Of a DNA stretch of 64,000 nucleotides, positions 32,324-39,171 are shown piece by piece; position 1 is the first letter of the stretch; every line of letters begins with the position of its first letter. The notes under the pieces are model-generated. The model did no database searches, had not been told where the DNA came from, and was given only the letters and a program-made list of their open reading frames with translations. Origin of the DNA: JAXGMV01 sp040768445 (GTDB lineage: Bacteria > Chloroflexota > Anaerolineae > Anaerolineales > Anaerolineaceae); NCBI GenBank assembly GCA_040768445.1, contig JAXGMV010000001.1:930001-994000 (forward strand), given 5' to 3'. The position numbers and the translations under genes were made by a program.

Positions 32324-33216
32324 AGGTTATCTCCCCTATTCTCACCACGCTGCTGTGCCTGCACCAGCCCGGTGATGCGCTCATACAGCGCCACAAATTG
32401 CGCCGCATACTCGGGGTAGATGACTTCAAGTGAACCGCCCTGTGCCAGCCCCTCGGCAATGCGCCTGTCATAAGGGATTTCCATCAGCACGGGCAGGCTC
32501 TTCTCTGCACAGAATTGCAGCAGAGGTTCGAAAGGCTCTCTGCTGCGGTTGATGACAATGCCGGCAGGGATGCCCATTTCTTCGGTGATTGAAACCATTT
32601 GCTTCAGGTCGTGCAGTCCAAAGGGCGTTGGCTCTGCCACCAGCAGGACAAAATCGGTGCCGCGCAGGGTCTCCACCACTGAACAGGATGCTCCGGGCGG
32701 CGCATCCAGGATGACGACCTGCCCAGTGTCTGGTTTTTCAAGGCGTTTCAACTGGCGGATGATGGGCGTACCCATCGGCTCGCTGATGGTGAGCACACCG
32801 CGCAGGAAGCGGATGCCCTCGGCGGTATCACCGGCCTCAAGCACGCCGATTGGATGTGGTATCTCAGTGATGGCGCCCTCGGGGCAGTTCCAGGTGCAGC
32901 TGCCGCAGCCGTGACACAGCTGGGGGAAGACCATGATGGTCTTGCCTACAGCCGCCAGGGCGTGAAACTGGCACACCTCGACACATTTGCCGCACAGGGT
33001 GCATTTCAGAGGGTCAATTTCGGGTATCCTGATAACCGCCTCAGCCACCTGCTGAAGTGCTGGCTTTAGAAACAGGTGCGTATTGGGCGCTTCGACATCG
33101 CAGTCCCAGCAGGCTGTTGGCATAACTGCAGCGAGGCTGCGCGCCAGGGCAGCGGCAACAGTTGTTTTACCCGTACCACCCTTGCCGCTGGCAACGGCAA
33201 TTCTTAAGCTGTGCAT
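32320..33216 (-). CDS. MinD/Nbp35-type P-loop ATPase with inserted 2x[4Fe-4S] ferredoxin domain (second)
   Basis: This 298-residue paralog of the neighbouring ATPase has ASGKGGTGKTTV at the N-terminus, CTLCGKCVEVCQFHA and CHGCGSCTWNCPEGA in the insert, and the switch VVILDAPPGASCSVVE. The two are only moderately alike, so they probably form a heteromeric pair. It sits 9 bp after the NifX-like gene. Expected location is the cytoplasm. Confidence 0.9.
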   Translation of the reverse strand: MHSLRIAVASGKGGTGKTTVAAALARSLAAVMPTACWDCDVEAPNTHLFLKPALQQVAEAVIRIPEIDPLKCTLCGKCVEVCQFHALAAVGKTIMVFPQLCHGCGSCTWNCPEGAITEIPHPIGVLEAGDTAEGIRFLRGVLTISEPMGTPIIRQLKRLEKPDTGQVVILDAPPGASCSVVETLRGTDFVLLVAEPTPFGLHDLKQMVSITEEMGIPAGIVINRSREPFEPLLQFCAEKSLPVLMEIPYDRRIAEGLAQGGSLEVIYPEYAAQFVALYERITGLVQAQQRGENRGDNL

Positions 33217-33225
33217 GCCAGCCCG

Positions 33226-33564
33226 CTAACTGAACACGGGCAGCTTGCCCTGCATGTACTGGTCAACTGCCTGCTGAACGGTTTCTGTTTCTGCGGTGAA
33301 GAGCAGCATCTCAATATTGGCGGCACGCAGTACGCCGGCAGCGTTGGGACCAAAATCACCGCTGATGACTGCCTGCACACCCTGGTTGACCACGAACTGG
33401 CCTGCGGCTACACCAGCGCCACCCGATTGGGCTGCTGCCGGGTTTTCAAAGCCTTCCCACTGCATGGTATCCGTATCAATTTTTACAAAACTGGGGCAGC
33501 GCCCAAAGCGTCTTTCCACATCAGAGGATAACTCTGGCTGCCGGGCTGAAATGATGATGTTCAT
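33226..33564 (-). CDS. NifX/NafY-like dinitrogenase-cofactor-domain protein (ORP-like)
   Basis: This 112-residue protein has the Fe-Mo cofactor biosynthesis domain fold (ERRFGRCPSFVKID, then GAGVAAGQFVVNQGVQAVISGDFGPNA). Outside nitrogen fixers this family includes the orange protein of Desulfovibrio, which binds a Mo-Cu sulfide cluster. No nitrogenase gene is near. Its position next to two MinD-ferredoxin ATPases is the same combination as in orp gene groups. The cluster it binds is unknown. Confidence 0.88.
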   Translation of the reverse strand: MNIIISARQPELSSDVERRFGRCPSFVKIDTDTMQWEGFENPAAAQSGGAGVAAGQFVVNQGVQAVISGDFGPNAAGVLRAANIEMLLFTAETETVQQAVDQYMQGKLPVFS

Positions 33565-33608
33565 TGTTTCTCCTGTCTGCCGGCAAGGCCGGCCTGTGTG
33601 CTGAATAA

Positions 33609-33986
33609 TCAGGCTAATTTTTTTGCGCCGCTGAACACGGCATCAACCGTAATGGCTGCGGCGGCATGGCCGGGGTGACGGGTCGGGTTCCAGCGTTTCA
33701 TGTCGTCGTACACATCACCGCTGGTGAGGTAGCTGACGCTGCCTTTAACTTGGAAGGAGTCACCGGCCTTGGTGATAAACAGGAGTGATGCCTGGCTGCC
33801 CGCCAGGATATTCTTACGGGTTTTGTCGAAATAATTGTCTGCTACAACCAGCGTTTCGGGGTTAAAAAGACTGACGCAGGTGGCATAGATGGCGTTGGGT
33901 GTGCCGGAAGCATCGATGGTGGTCAACACCACCGGTCCTTCACGATCTTCCCAGGCTTTGATCACGGATTCGGGCAATGCTGTCAT
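33609..33986 (-). CDS. pyridoxamine-5'-phosphate-oxidase-family flavin-binding protein
   Basis: This 125-residue split-barrel protein has the family opening AWEDREGPVVLTTIDASGTPNAIYATCVS, then DKTRKNILAGSQASLLFI and FQVKGSVSYLTSGDVYDDM. Such small proteins bind FMN (or F420) and act as reductases or flavin carriers. The genes on both sides concern metal-sulfur proteins, which suggests a redox accessory role. Gap of 44 bp to the next gene. Confidence 0.85.
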   Translation of the reverse strand: MTALPESVIKAWEDREGPVVLTTIDASGTPNAIYATCVSLFNPETLVVADNYFDKTRKNILAGSQASLLFITKAGDSFQVKGSVSYLTSGDVYDDMKRWNPTRHPGHAAAAITVDAVFSGAKKLA

Positions 33987-34043
33987 GTTTGAACCTTTCC
34001 TTAGAACTGTGGATGTGATGCCTGCTGGCGAAAATTAAGATGA

Positions 34044-34442
34044 TTAATGCAGCAGTTCGGTATGGTCAATCAACTTGCCGTCAATAAATTCCTGGACGGC
34101 TTTGTCAATATTGCGTTCTTCGGTCACCAACGGCTGGATGTTGAGCTGGCGCATGCTCTCATAAGCGCCCATGCCCATGCCGCCGCAAATCAACGCTTTG
34201 CAGTCCGCAATTGCCTGCGCCATGCTGATGTGTTTGCTGTGCGACGCGGCGTCCTGGCCGTGTCCCGGGGCATCATGTGCTTCGGTATGCGGCTGGGCGC
34301 TGAAGTGCGTGTGACCCATCTTCTCGCGCATCTCACGGTTGACGACCTGGCCTTCTTCAATGGTCAGCACCAGGTAATAGGGTGCACGGCCAAAATGCTG
34401 GCTGATCGTCTTACCGTCATCGGTAATCACTGCTACTTTCAT
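34044..34442 (-). CDS. possible internal product: stand-alone NifX-like protein
   Basis: Starting at the internal ATG (34442), the 132-residue product would be a complete NifX/NafY domain protein with a His-rich insertion. Support comes from a strong in-frame ribosome site (AAAAAGGAGTTGAAT before ATG) and from the typical family N-terminus at exactly this methionine. Either the upstream regulator lost its stop codon or both forms are made. Confidence 0.5.
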   Translation of the reverse strand: MKVAVITDDGKTISQHFGRAPYYLVLTIEEGQVVNREMREKMGHTHFSAQPHTEAHDAPGHGQDAASHSKHISMAQAIADCKALICGGMGMGAYESMRQLNIQPLVTEERNIDKAVQEFIDGKLIDHTELLH

Positions 34443-35078
34443 ATTCAACTCCTTTTTAATCAATGCCTGTGAAAAATGCCTGTCATCCGGCTGTTCGTGT
34501 TCATCCGCCGGGTAGAAGATAAGCAAAATCTGTGCTGTTTCACTGCCGGTGTTCTCCCAACAGTGCGGCTGGTGGGCTTCAAATACCAGGCTGTCGCCCG
34601 CCTGCAGATGATAATCCTGCTGGTCAATGCGGTAATGAAGGCTGCCGCACAGGCAGTAGACAAATTCATAACCGGTGTGGACAATCATCTGGCTGCCGCT
34701 GCCTGACCCCGGCTGTATGGTGACGGCAAAGGGCTGGACAGCACTGCCGGCCAGCTCTTTGCCAAGGTTTTGGATGGTTGTTTTTCCGATTTGTGCCAGC
34801 GGCCGCTGGTCTGCAGGTGTGAAAACCACCTGTTTTTCAAGCGCTTCGGCCTCAAAAAAGACGGCAATTGGTTTGCCAAGCGCCAGTGACAGCTGCTGCA
34901 GCGTGCTGACCGAGGGCGATGACCTGCCATTTTCGATCAGGCTGAGCGTGTTGACGTTCAAACCGCTGCGCTCTGCCAGCGCCCTGAGTGACAGCCCCTT
35001 GCGCGTGCGCAGTTCCCTGAGCTTGCGCCCGAGCAGTACCTCGGCGCTTTCAGTACTGGAGCTAATTCTTTCCTCCAT
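34044..35078 (-). CDS. XRE-cupin regulator fused in frame to a NifX-like domain
   Basis: The 344-residue frame joins three parts. An XRE helix-turn-helix (about 13-70, GRKLRELRTRKGLSLRALAERSG) comes first, then a cupin_2 sensor domain (about 110-200). From residue 213 a NifX/NafY-like domain follows (MKVAVITDDGKTISQHFGRAPYYLVLTI ... CKALICGGMGMGAYESM) with a His-rich segment (HTEAHDAPGHGQDAASHSKH is close to its centre). The codons for Lys-Lys-Glu just before residue 213 form an AAAAAGGAG ribosome site 6 bp before ATG 34442. A separate 132-residue NifX protein may therefore also be made. It overlaps the osmC gene by 17 bp. Confidence 0.85.
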   Translation of the reverse strand: MEERISSSTESAEVLLGRKLRELRTRKGLSLRALAERSGLNVNTLSLIENGRSSPSVSTLQQLSLALGKPIAVFFEAEALEKQVVFTPADQRPLAQIGKTTIQNLGKELAGSAVQPFAVTIQPGSGSGSQMIVHTGYEFVYCLCGSLHYRIDQQDYHLQAGDSLVFEAHQPHCWENTGSETAQILLIFYPADEHEQPDDRHFSQALIKKELNMKVAVITDDGKTISQHFGRAPYYLVLTIEEGQVVNREMREKMGHTHFSAQPHTEAHDAPGHGQDAASHSKHISMAQAIADCKALICGGMGMGAYESMRQLNIQPLVTEERNIDKAVQEFIDGKLIDHTELLH

Positions 35079-35532
35079 AGATTTCGCTTTCCTTTATATC
35101 TTCGACAACCAGTTGAACGGGCGTGTTGTTGATGATGTTATCGGAGATGGGGCAGCGCTTGTCGATTTTCTCAAGCAGTTCCTGTTTTTCTTCAAGGGTC
35201 ATGTCGGCGTCAATGGTGGTGAAAACCCTGATGGATGAAAAGCCGGCGCGCAGGTCAGCGCGCTTGCCCATGAGTACATCGGTATCGAGCTCGCCTTCCA
35301 CACGGACGGAGATATTACGTACCGGTAAACGTTCCTGTTTGGCGATGATGTGGCCGATTGTGACCACGCAGCCCGCCAGCGAGAAGAACAGGTATTCCAA
35401 TGGGGTGGGGCCGGCATCTTCGCCGCCGCTGTTAGTGGGTTGGTCTACGAATAAAGTGTGGTTCCTTGCGTTGGTTTCGATAGTGAAACCATTTTTTTGT
35501 GTCGCGGTAATGCTTACGGTCTGTGTTGACAT
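35062..35532 (-). CDS. OsmC-family peroxiredoxin-like protein
   Basis: This 156-residue OsmC/Ohr fold protein has the catalytic cysteine motif EYLFFSLAGCVVTIGHIIAK and a second cysteine in KRCPISDNIINNTPV. Such proteins reduce organic or fatty-acid hydroperoxides, or handle persulfides. It is the first gene of the minus-strand block and has its own promoter in the divergent region. GGAGC precedes the ATG. Being first in a metal-sulfur block, it may protect clusters from peroxides (inference). Confidence 0.92.
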   Translation of the reverse strand: MSTQTVSITATQKNGFTIETNARNHTLFVDQPTNSGGEDAGPTPLEYLFFSLAGCVVTIGHIIAKQERLPVRNISVRVEGELDTDVLMGKRADLRAGFSSIRVFTTIDADMTLEEKQELLEKIDKRCPISDNIINNTPVQLVVEDIKESEIYGGKN

Positions 35533-35567
35533 AATGCTCCTTTATAGATGTACTATTAATATTAAGT

Positions 35568-35595
35568 ATTATAGTACATATAGATTAATTATCAA
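35568..35595 (-). promoter_or_regulatory. promoter of the osmC-to-cupin block
   Basis: TTGATA (35595-35590), 16-bp spacer, TATAAT (35573-35568) on the minus strand, about 35 bp before the osmC start. GTACTA (35550) and TAGTAC (35572) form an inverted repeat downstream of and over the -10 box, a possible operator. Confidence 0.65.
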
Positions 35596-35603
35596 GGATA
35601 TTG

Positions 35604-35619
35604 TCCTATTCTAATAGGA
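35604..35619. promoter_or_regulatory. palindrome in the divergent control region
   Basis: TCCTATT-CT-AATAGGA is a perfect 7-bp-arm inverted repeat between the two divergent promoters. AGAATATTCT at 35651-35660 is a further palindrome. All share AATA/TATT cores with the PadR-promoter operator. Confidence 0.5.
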
Positions 35620-35671
35620 TATTAATAAAACTGTCAGAGCAAGTAATAAAAGAATATTCTCAAATTACCTA

Positions 35672-35700
35672 TTGACAAATAAAGAATAGTTTGCTATTCT
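35672..35700 (+). promoter_or_regulatory. promoter and operator of the padR-DUF5320 operon
   Basis: TTGACA (35672-35677), 17-bp spacer, TATTCT (35695-35700). The palindrome AGAATAG-TTTG-CTATTCT (35683-35700) covers the spacer and the whole -10 box, the layout expected for PadR autorepression. Confidence 0.75.
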
Positions 35701-35732
35701 AATAATAGATTACAAACAGGAGGTACGATAAC

Positions 35733-36125
35733 ATGCCAAGATACAGGCGAGGTTGGGCGGTAGGCGCTGGCGGTCCGGAACGCGGCCATCACACCGGGTT
35801 GACGGTGGCGATGCTTGAGCCGGTACTGCTGATGCTGGTGCACAAACAGCCCCAGCACGGTTACACCCTCCTGTCGGAGTTGGAAGAGCTCGGGTTGACC
35901 ACGGTTCACCCCAGCGTGGTGTACCGCATCCTGCGGGAGCTGGAAGCGCTGGCATGGATTGAATCGAGTTGGGACACCAGCCAGACACAGGGACCGCCCA
36001 GGAAGGTGTATACACTCACCCCCGGCGGAGAATCCGCCCTGCAGAACTGGCAGGTTGAGCTAACCAAGGTTCGAAAGCTGATTGACCTGGTGAACCAGGT
36101 AGATCAGACAGAGAAAGGAGTTTGA
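35733..36125 (+). CDS. PadR-family transcriptional regulator
   Basis: This 130-residue winged-helix regulator has LEPVLLMLVHKQPQHGYTLLSELEELG, then VHPSVVYRILRELEALAWIESSW and the wing QGPPRKVYTLTPGGESAL, followed by a C-terminal dimerisation helix. AGGAGG precedes the ATG. It heads a three-gene unit with two DUF5320 proteins and faces the metal-sulfur block. The palindrome over its own -10 box suggests autoregulation, perhaps also control of the divergent promoter. Confidence 0.92.
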   Translation: MPRYRRGWAVGAGGPERGHHTGLTVAMLEPVLLMLVHKQPQHGYTLLSELEELGLTTVHPSVVYRILRELEALAWIESSWDTSQTQGPPRKVYTLTPGGESALQNWQVELTKVRKLIDLVNQVDQTEKGV

Positions 36126-36126
36126 C

Positions 36127-36336
36127 ATGCCTCGAAGAGATGGTACAGGACCAACCGGTCAGGGGGCCGGGACAGGCAGAGGACTGGGCAACTGCCAATC
36201 AACTGTGGAGTCTGCCCCGCGTATTGGACAAAACGGCAGCGCTGGCAATATCCAGCAGCCGCGACGGAATATCCTTGAGCAGGCTGTTTGGTGGCTTTTC
36301 AGATTACGCCGGGACACACGCGGCAATCGACATTAA
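36127..36336 (+). CDS. DUF5320-like small protein (first)
   Basis: This 69-residue protein begins MPRRDGTGPTGQGAGTGRG, the opening of DUF5320 proteins. These are small, Gly-rich, of unknown function, and commonly found beside NifX-domain genes in anaerobes. The C-terminal third (ILEQAVWWLFRLRR) could form an amphipathic helix. AAAGGAG stands before the ATG, one base after the padR stop codon. Confidence 0.75.
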   Translation: MPRRDGTGPTGQGAGTGRGLGNCQSTVESAPRIGQNGSAGNIQQPRRNILEQAVWWLFRLRRDTRGNRH

Positions 36337-36362
36337 CTTATTATCAGTAACAGGAGGATTTT

Positions 36363-36602
36363 ATGCCAGGTATGGATGGAAGTGGTCCCTCAGGGACCGG
36401 ACCAGCAGGAAGAGGGATGGGACCCTGCGGCGGTGGTATGGCGTTCAGAGGCCGCGGGCGCGGTTTTCGCGGTGCAGGCCGGGGTTTTTCCCAGGCAGCC
36501 AGCAGCCCTGAAGACGAGAAACAGATGCTTGAGCAGCAAAAGAGCTGGCTTGAGCAGCAGCTTGCAGCAATTACCGATCAGCTTTCAGGTCTTGAAAAGT
36601 AA
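36363..36602 (+). CDS. DUF5320-like small protein (second)
   Basis: This 79-residue protein has the same family head (MPGMDGSGPSGTGPAGRGMG), a Gly/Arg/Phe-rich middle (FRGRGRGFRGAGRGF) and a C-terminal coiled coil (EDEKQMLEQQKSWLEQQLAAI). A perfect ribosome site (AGGAGG) precedes it and a strong terminator follows the stop. Function unknown; its context suggests a metal-protein accessory role. Confidence 0.85.
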   Translation: MPGMDGSGPSGTGPAGRGMGPCGGGMAFRGRGRGFRGAGRGFSQAASSPEDEKQMLEQQKSWLEQQLAAITDQLSGLEK

Positions 36603-36611
36603 GTGATCATC

Positions 36612-36645
36612 AAAAAGGGGGATAGGCTGACCTATCCCTCTTTTT
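36612..36645 (+). terminator. terminator of the padR-DUF5320 operon
   Basis: GGGATAGG (36619-36626), loop CTGA, CCTATCCC (36631-36638), extended by flanking A/T pairs and followed by TCTTTTT. It can also serve the convergent TIR gene. Confidence 0.85.
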
Positions 36646-36658
36646 GATTTGTGATTAC

Positions 36659-38149
36659 TTACTGAAGATCTTGGATGTCCACACCAGCAGCATCCAAAAT
36701 CTGTCTGAATGGATCGTAGAAAGTATCGTCGTAGACAGCAAATGAATCCCATTGATTTGCTTCCAATAAAGCAGCAGCACCTGCCTCAGTCGAGCCCATA
36801 GCAATTAAGGCTGCATTTATCTTCTCGCGCATTTCTTTCGGGAGGGTGGGATGATATTGAACACCATCATTGGGAATATCAACAGAGACATCAATAACCT
36901 GGATCACATCCATCACGTCTGGTAAATCGCCTTCAACCATGCTTCGTGCATCAACAAAAGATGCACCAGCATCGCAGTCGCCATTGTATACACCAGTAAC
37001 AGCAGCAGCATGTGAACCTACATCCACGGTTGTCAGGTCAAAATAAAGGTTGATCCCAGCTGCTTTTAGTGTAATGCTTGGGATAATCCAACCGCTGTTG
37101 CTCAATAGGCCTGGGCGGCAAAAGGATTTACCCTTAAGGTCGGCGATGGTGTTTAAACCACTGTCTTTACGTGTGAAGATTTGGCTATTGTAAACTGCAT
37201 TTCCTTCATGTTCTGCTACAAGTTCTGCCTGAGCAACACCTTTATCAGCCGCAAGAATGTACGCAAGGGTTGCCAGAGAAGCCATGTGTGCTTTTGGTGG
37301 ATCACTTGCAAGAGCCTCAATTACATCCGCATACTCAGTAACAGCAAGCGGTTTTATAACGAGTCCGGTTTCATCAAACAATATTTTTGTAACCTGCTCA
37401 AAACCAGCAACCACAAGTTCCGTTTCTCCTGTTGGAACTACAGCCCAAATGATTGGGTTTTCTTCTGTTCCAAGTTCAGGCGTTTGCGTGCTGTCAGCGA
37501 TCCGTACCGTGATGGTAGCCGGTTGTGTCACAGACGCCACTACGACTGCAGTCTGGGTGATTTGGGTTTCAACCTGCACTTGCGTTTTTTCGCCAGGTTT
37601 CTCCTGAAGTAGAAGGTACAGGCTGATGGCAGCGACAAGGACAAGTGCACCTGCCACCCACAATAAGCCCTTCTTCTTCGAGAGGCTTGTTTTTGCAGGC
37701 TGGCTTCTGACAGGCCTCTCTGCTACCTGAGGTTCAGCGACAAGCCTATCCTTTAAGAAGGAGTGCGTGTAACTGACCAAAGCGTCAATTTGTCTTTGCG
37801 TGGGCGGGTTGATGGCATCCAGCCAATGGGTGCGTGCCAGGTAATATAACTTGCCGGGTTCCGGTACCACGTTGTCAATCTTGAAGGGGATGATCACCAG
37901 GTTGTTATTGGCAGCCAGAATCAGCTCACGGCCGACGTCATGTGAGCTGTTGGAATTGCTTGAAAAGATCAGCACCATGATACGGCTATGTACAATGGCA
38001 TCTGTTATTGCGGTAGGCCAATCGCTGCCCGGCGTGATATCACGCGGTGCAATCCAGCAGCGAATATTGTTTTGTTCCAGGTTGGCCAAAACAGCATCCG
38101 CTATCGGCTTATCCTTGCTGGAATAACTGATAAAGACATCATGGGCCAT
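36659..38149 (-). CDS. TIR domain - transmembrane - PhnD-type binding domain fusion
   Basis: The 496-residue protein has a TIR domain (1-135; DVFISYSSKDKPIADAV, the RCWIAPRDITPG loop and Glu75 in HDVGRELILA at the position of the catalytic Glu of TIR NADases). A basic linker (SLSKKK) leads to one membrane span (about 161-181), a Thr-rich linker, and a substrate-binding domain of the phosphate/phosphonate/phosphite (PhnD) class (232-490; GSHAAAVTGVYNGDCDAGASFVD). The positive-inside rule puts TIR in the cytoplasm and the binding domain outside. It looks like a one-protein ligand sensor with a possible NAD-acting output. No partner gene is adjacent. Confidence 0.88.
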   Translation of the reverse strand: MAHDVFISYSSKDKPIADAVLANLEQNNIRCWIAPRDITPGSDWPTAITDAIVHSRIMVLIFSSNSNSSHDVGRELILAANNNLVIIPFKIDNVVPEPGKLYYLARTHWLDAINPPTQRQIDALVSYTHSFLKDRLVAEPQVAERPVRSQPAKTSLSKKKGLLWVAGALVLVAAISLYLLLQEKPGEKTQVQVETQITQTAVVVASVTQPATITVRIADSTQTPELGTEENPIIWAVVPTGETELVVAGFEQVTKILFDETGLVIKPLAVTEYADVIEALASDPPKAHMASLATLAYILAADKGVAQAELVAEHEGNAVYNSQIFTRKDSGLNTIADLKGKSFCRPGLLSNSGWIIPSITLKAAGINLYFDLTTVDVGSHAAAVTGVYNGDCDAGASFVDARSMVEGDLPDVMDVIQVIDVSVDIPNDGVQYHPTLPKEMREKINAALIAMGSTEAGAAALLEANQWDSFAVYDDTFYDPFRQILDAAGVDIQDLQ

Positions 38150-38394
38150 CAGGCACTTCTTTCAGGTTATTGAATCAGGCTAATGACAGGTTGTTTGGAT
38201 GGATGAGGATGCTTCTGCCTTATTGCTTCTGCTCGCGTTGGATAAGCAGGGAGATAGTCTGCAATCTGGCATGTGTATGAATTGGTTTGATTAAGCTGAT
38301 TATAGCGGAAAGTGGTAAAAAGTCTGCTGGTTTATGTGCACAAATACGGATGACAGGTGCATCTGGGGTTATAAATGGTGGGAAAATGATACGG

Positions 38395-39162
38395 TCAGTT
38401 CTGGAGCTGTTCAGTCAGTTTTTCAACAACCCAGAAGTGCGAAAGGCCAAAGAACTGCAGGGGGGTCTTCTCCAGCGCCTGCAGGATAAATCGCAGCAGG
38501 CGGCCGAGACGCGGCAGGCGGGCGATGATATTGTCATAGGCACCAAAGATGATGCGCTGCTCAACCATGATGACGGGCAGCCCATCAAAGAGGCGCTCCA
38601 AATCGCGGCGGCTGTAAATGTTCACATGCGGCGCCAGCCGGTCACGCCAGCGGCGCGGCAGGTAATTTACGAATAGCATATTGCCAAAGTGATAGCGCCT
38701 GCGCCAGTAGATGCCGTGGGTCTCAAACGGGTAGCCGCGGTTGGGGCAGAACAGTACCAGCCGGCCGCCGGGCTTGAGCGTGCGGATCATCTCAGCCACC
38801 CCCAGCCGGTCATCGTCCATGTGCTCAATCACCTCGTGCGATAACAGCAGGTCAAAGGTATCCGCTGGAAAAGGCAGGTACTCACCGGCACCCTGGATGA
38901 CCTGGTCCACCAGCGCCTTTGAGTCGCGGGCGCGTTCGGTGTCAATCTCCAGACCAACAGCCTGGGCGGCATCTTCAGCCAGGCGCACCAGGTACGAACC
39001 GACACCGGAGCCGTCCTCAAACACACGGCCGTGCAGGCGTTCACTGCCGGCAGCGTTTCGGATCATCTCAAGGCGGCGCTGCTGGCCAGCGCGCCAGACG
39101 TATGAAGGCTCGCCGCGCAGGGCGGCTTTATCCAGTGCGGCGGATGAAGCAGGTGAGCTCAT
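38395..39162 (-). CDS. class I SAM-dependent methyltransferase
   Basis: This 255-residue protein has the methyltransferase_11 pattern: FEDGSGVGSYLVRLAE (SAM-binding glycine loop, one Cys/Gly replaced by Ser), an acidic strand-2 residue in AVGLEIDTERA, and FDLLLSHEVIEHMDDD with LKPGGRLVLFCPN. The C-terminal part (YWRRRYHFGNMLFVNYLPRR) is basic and resembles polysaccharide or lipid methyltransferases. It lies 9 bp after the kinase gene on the same strand. Substrate unknown. Confidence 0.88.
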   Translation of the reverse strand: MSSPASSAALDKAALRGEPSYVWRAGQQRRLEMIRNAAGSERLHGRVFEDGSGVGSYLVRLAEDAAQAVGLEIDTERARDSKALVDQVIQGAGEYLPFPADTFDLLLSHEVIEHMDDDRLGVAEMIRTLKPGGRLVLFCPNRGYPFETHGIYWRRRYHFGNMLFVNYLPRRWRDRLAPHVNIYSRRDLERLFDGLPVIMVEQRIIFGAYDNIIARLPRLGRLLRFILQALEKTPLQFFGLSHFWVVEKLTEQLQN

Positions 39163-39171
39163 CAGGGGTTG

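Noticed and set aside
33226..35078. NifX-type genes as evidence for nitrogen fixation.
   Set aside because: No nifHDK, nifB or nifEN is present; the neighbours match ORP/Nbp35-like groups instead.
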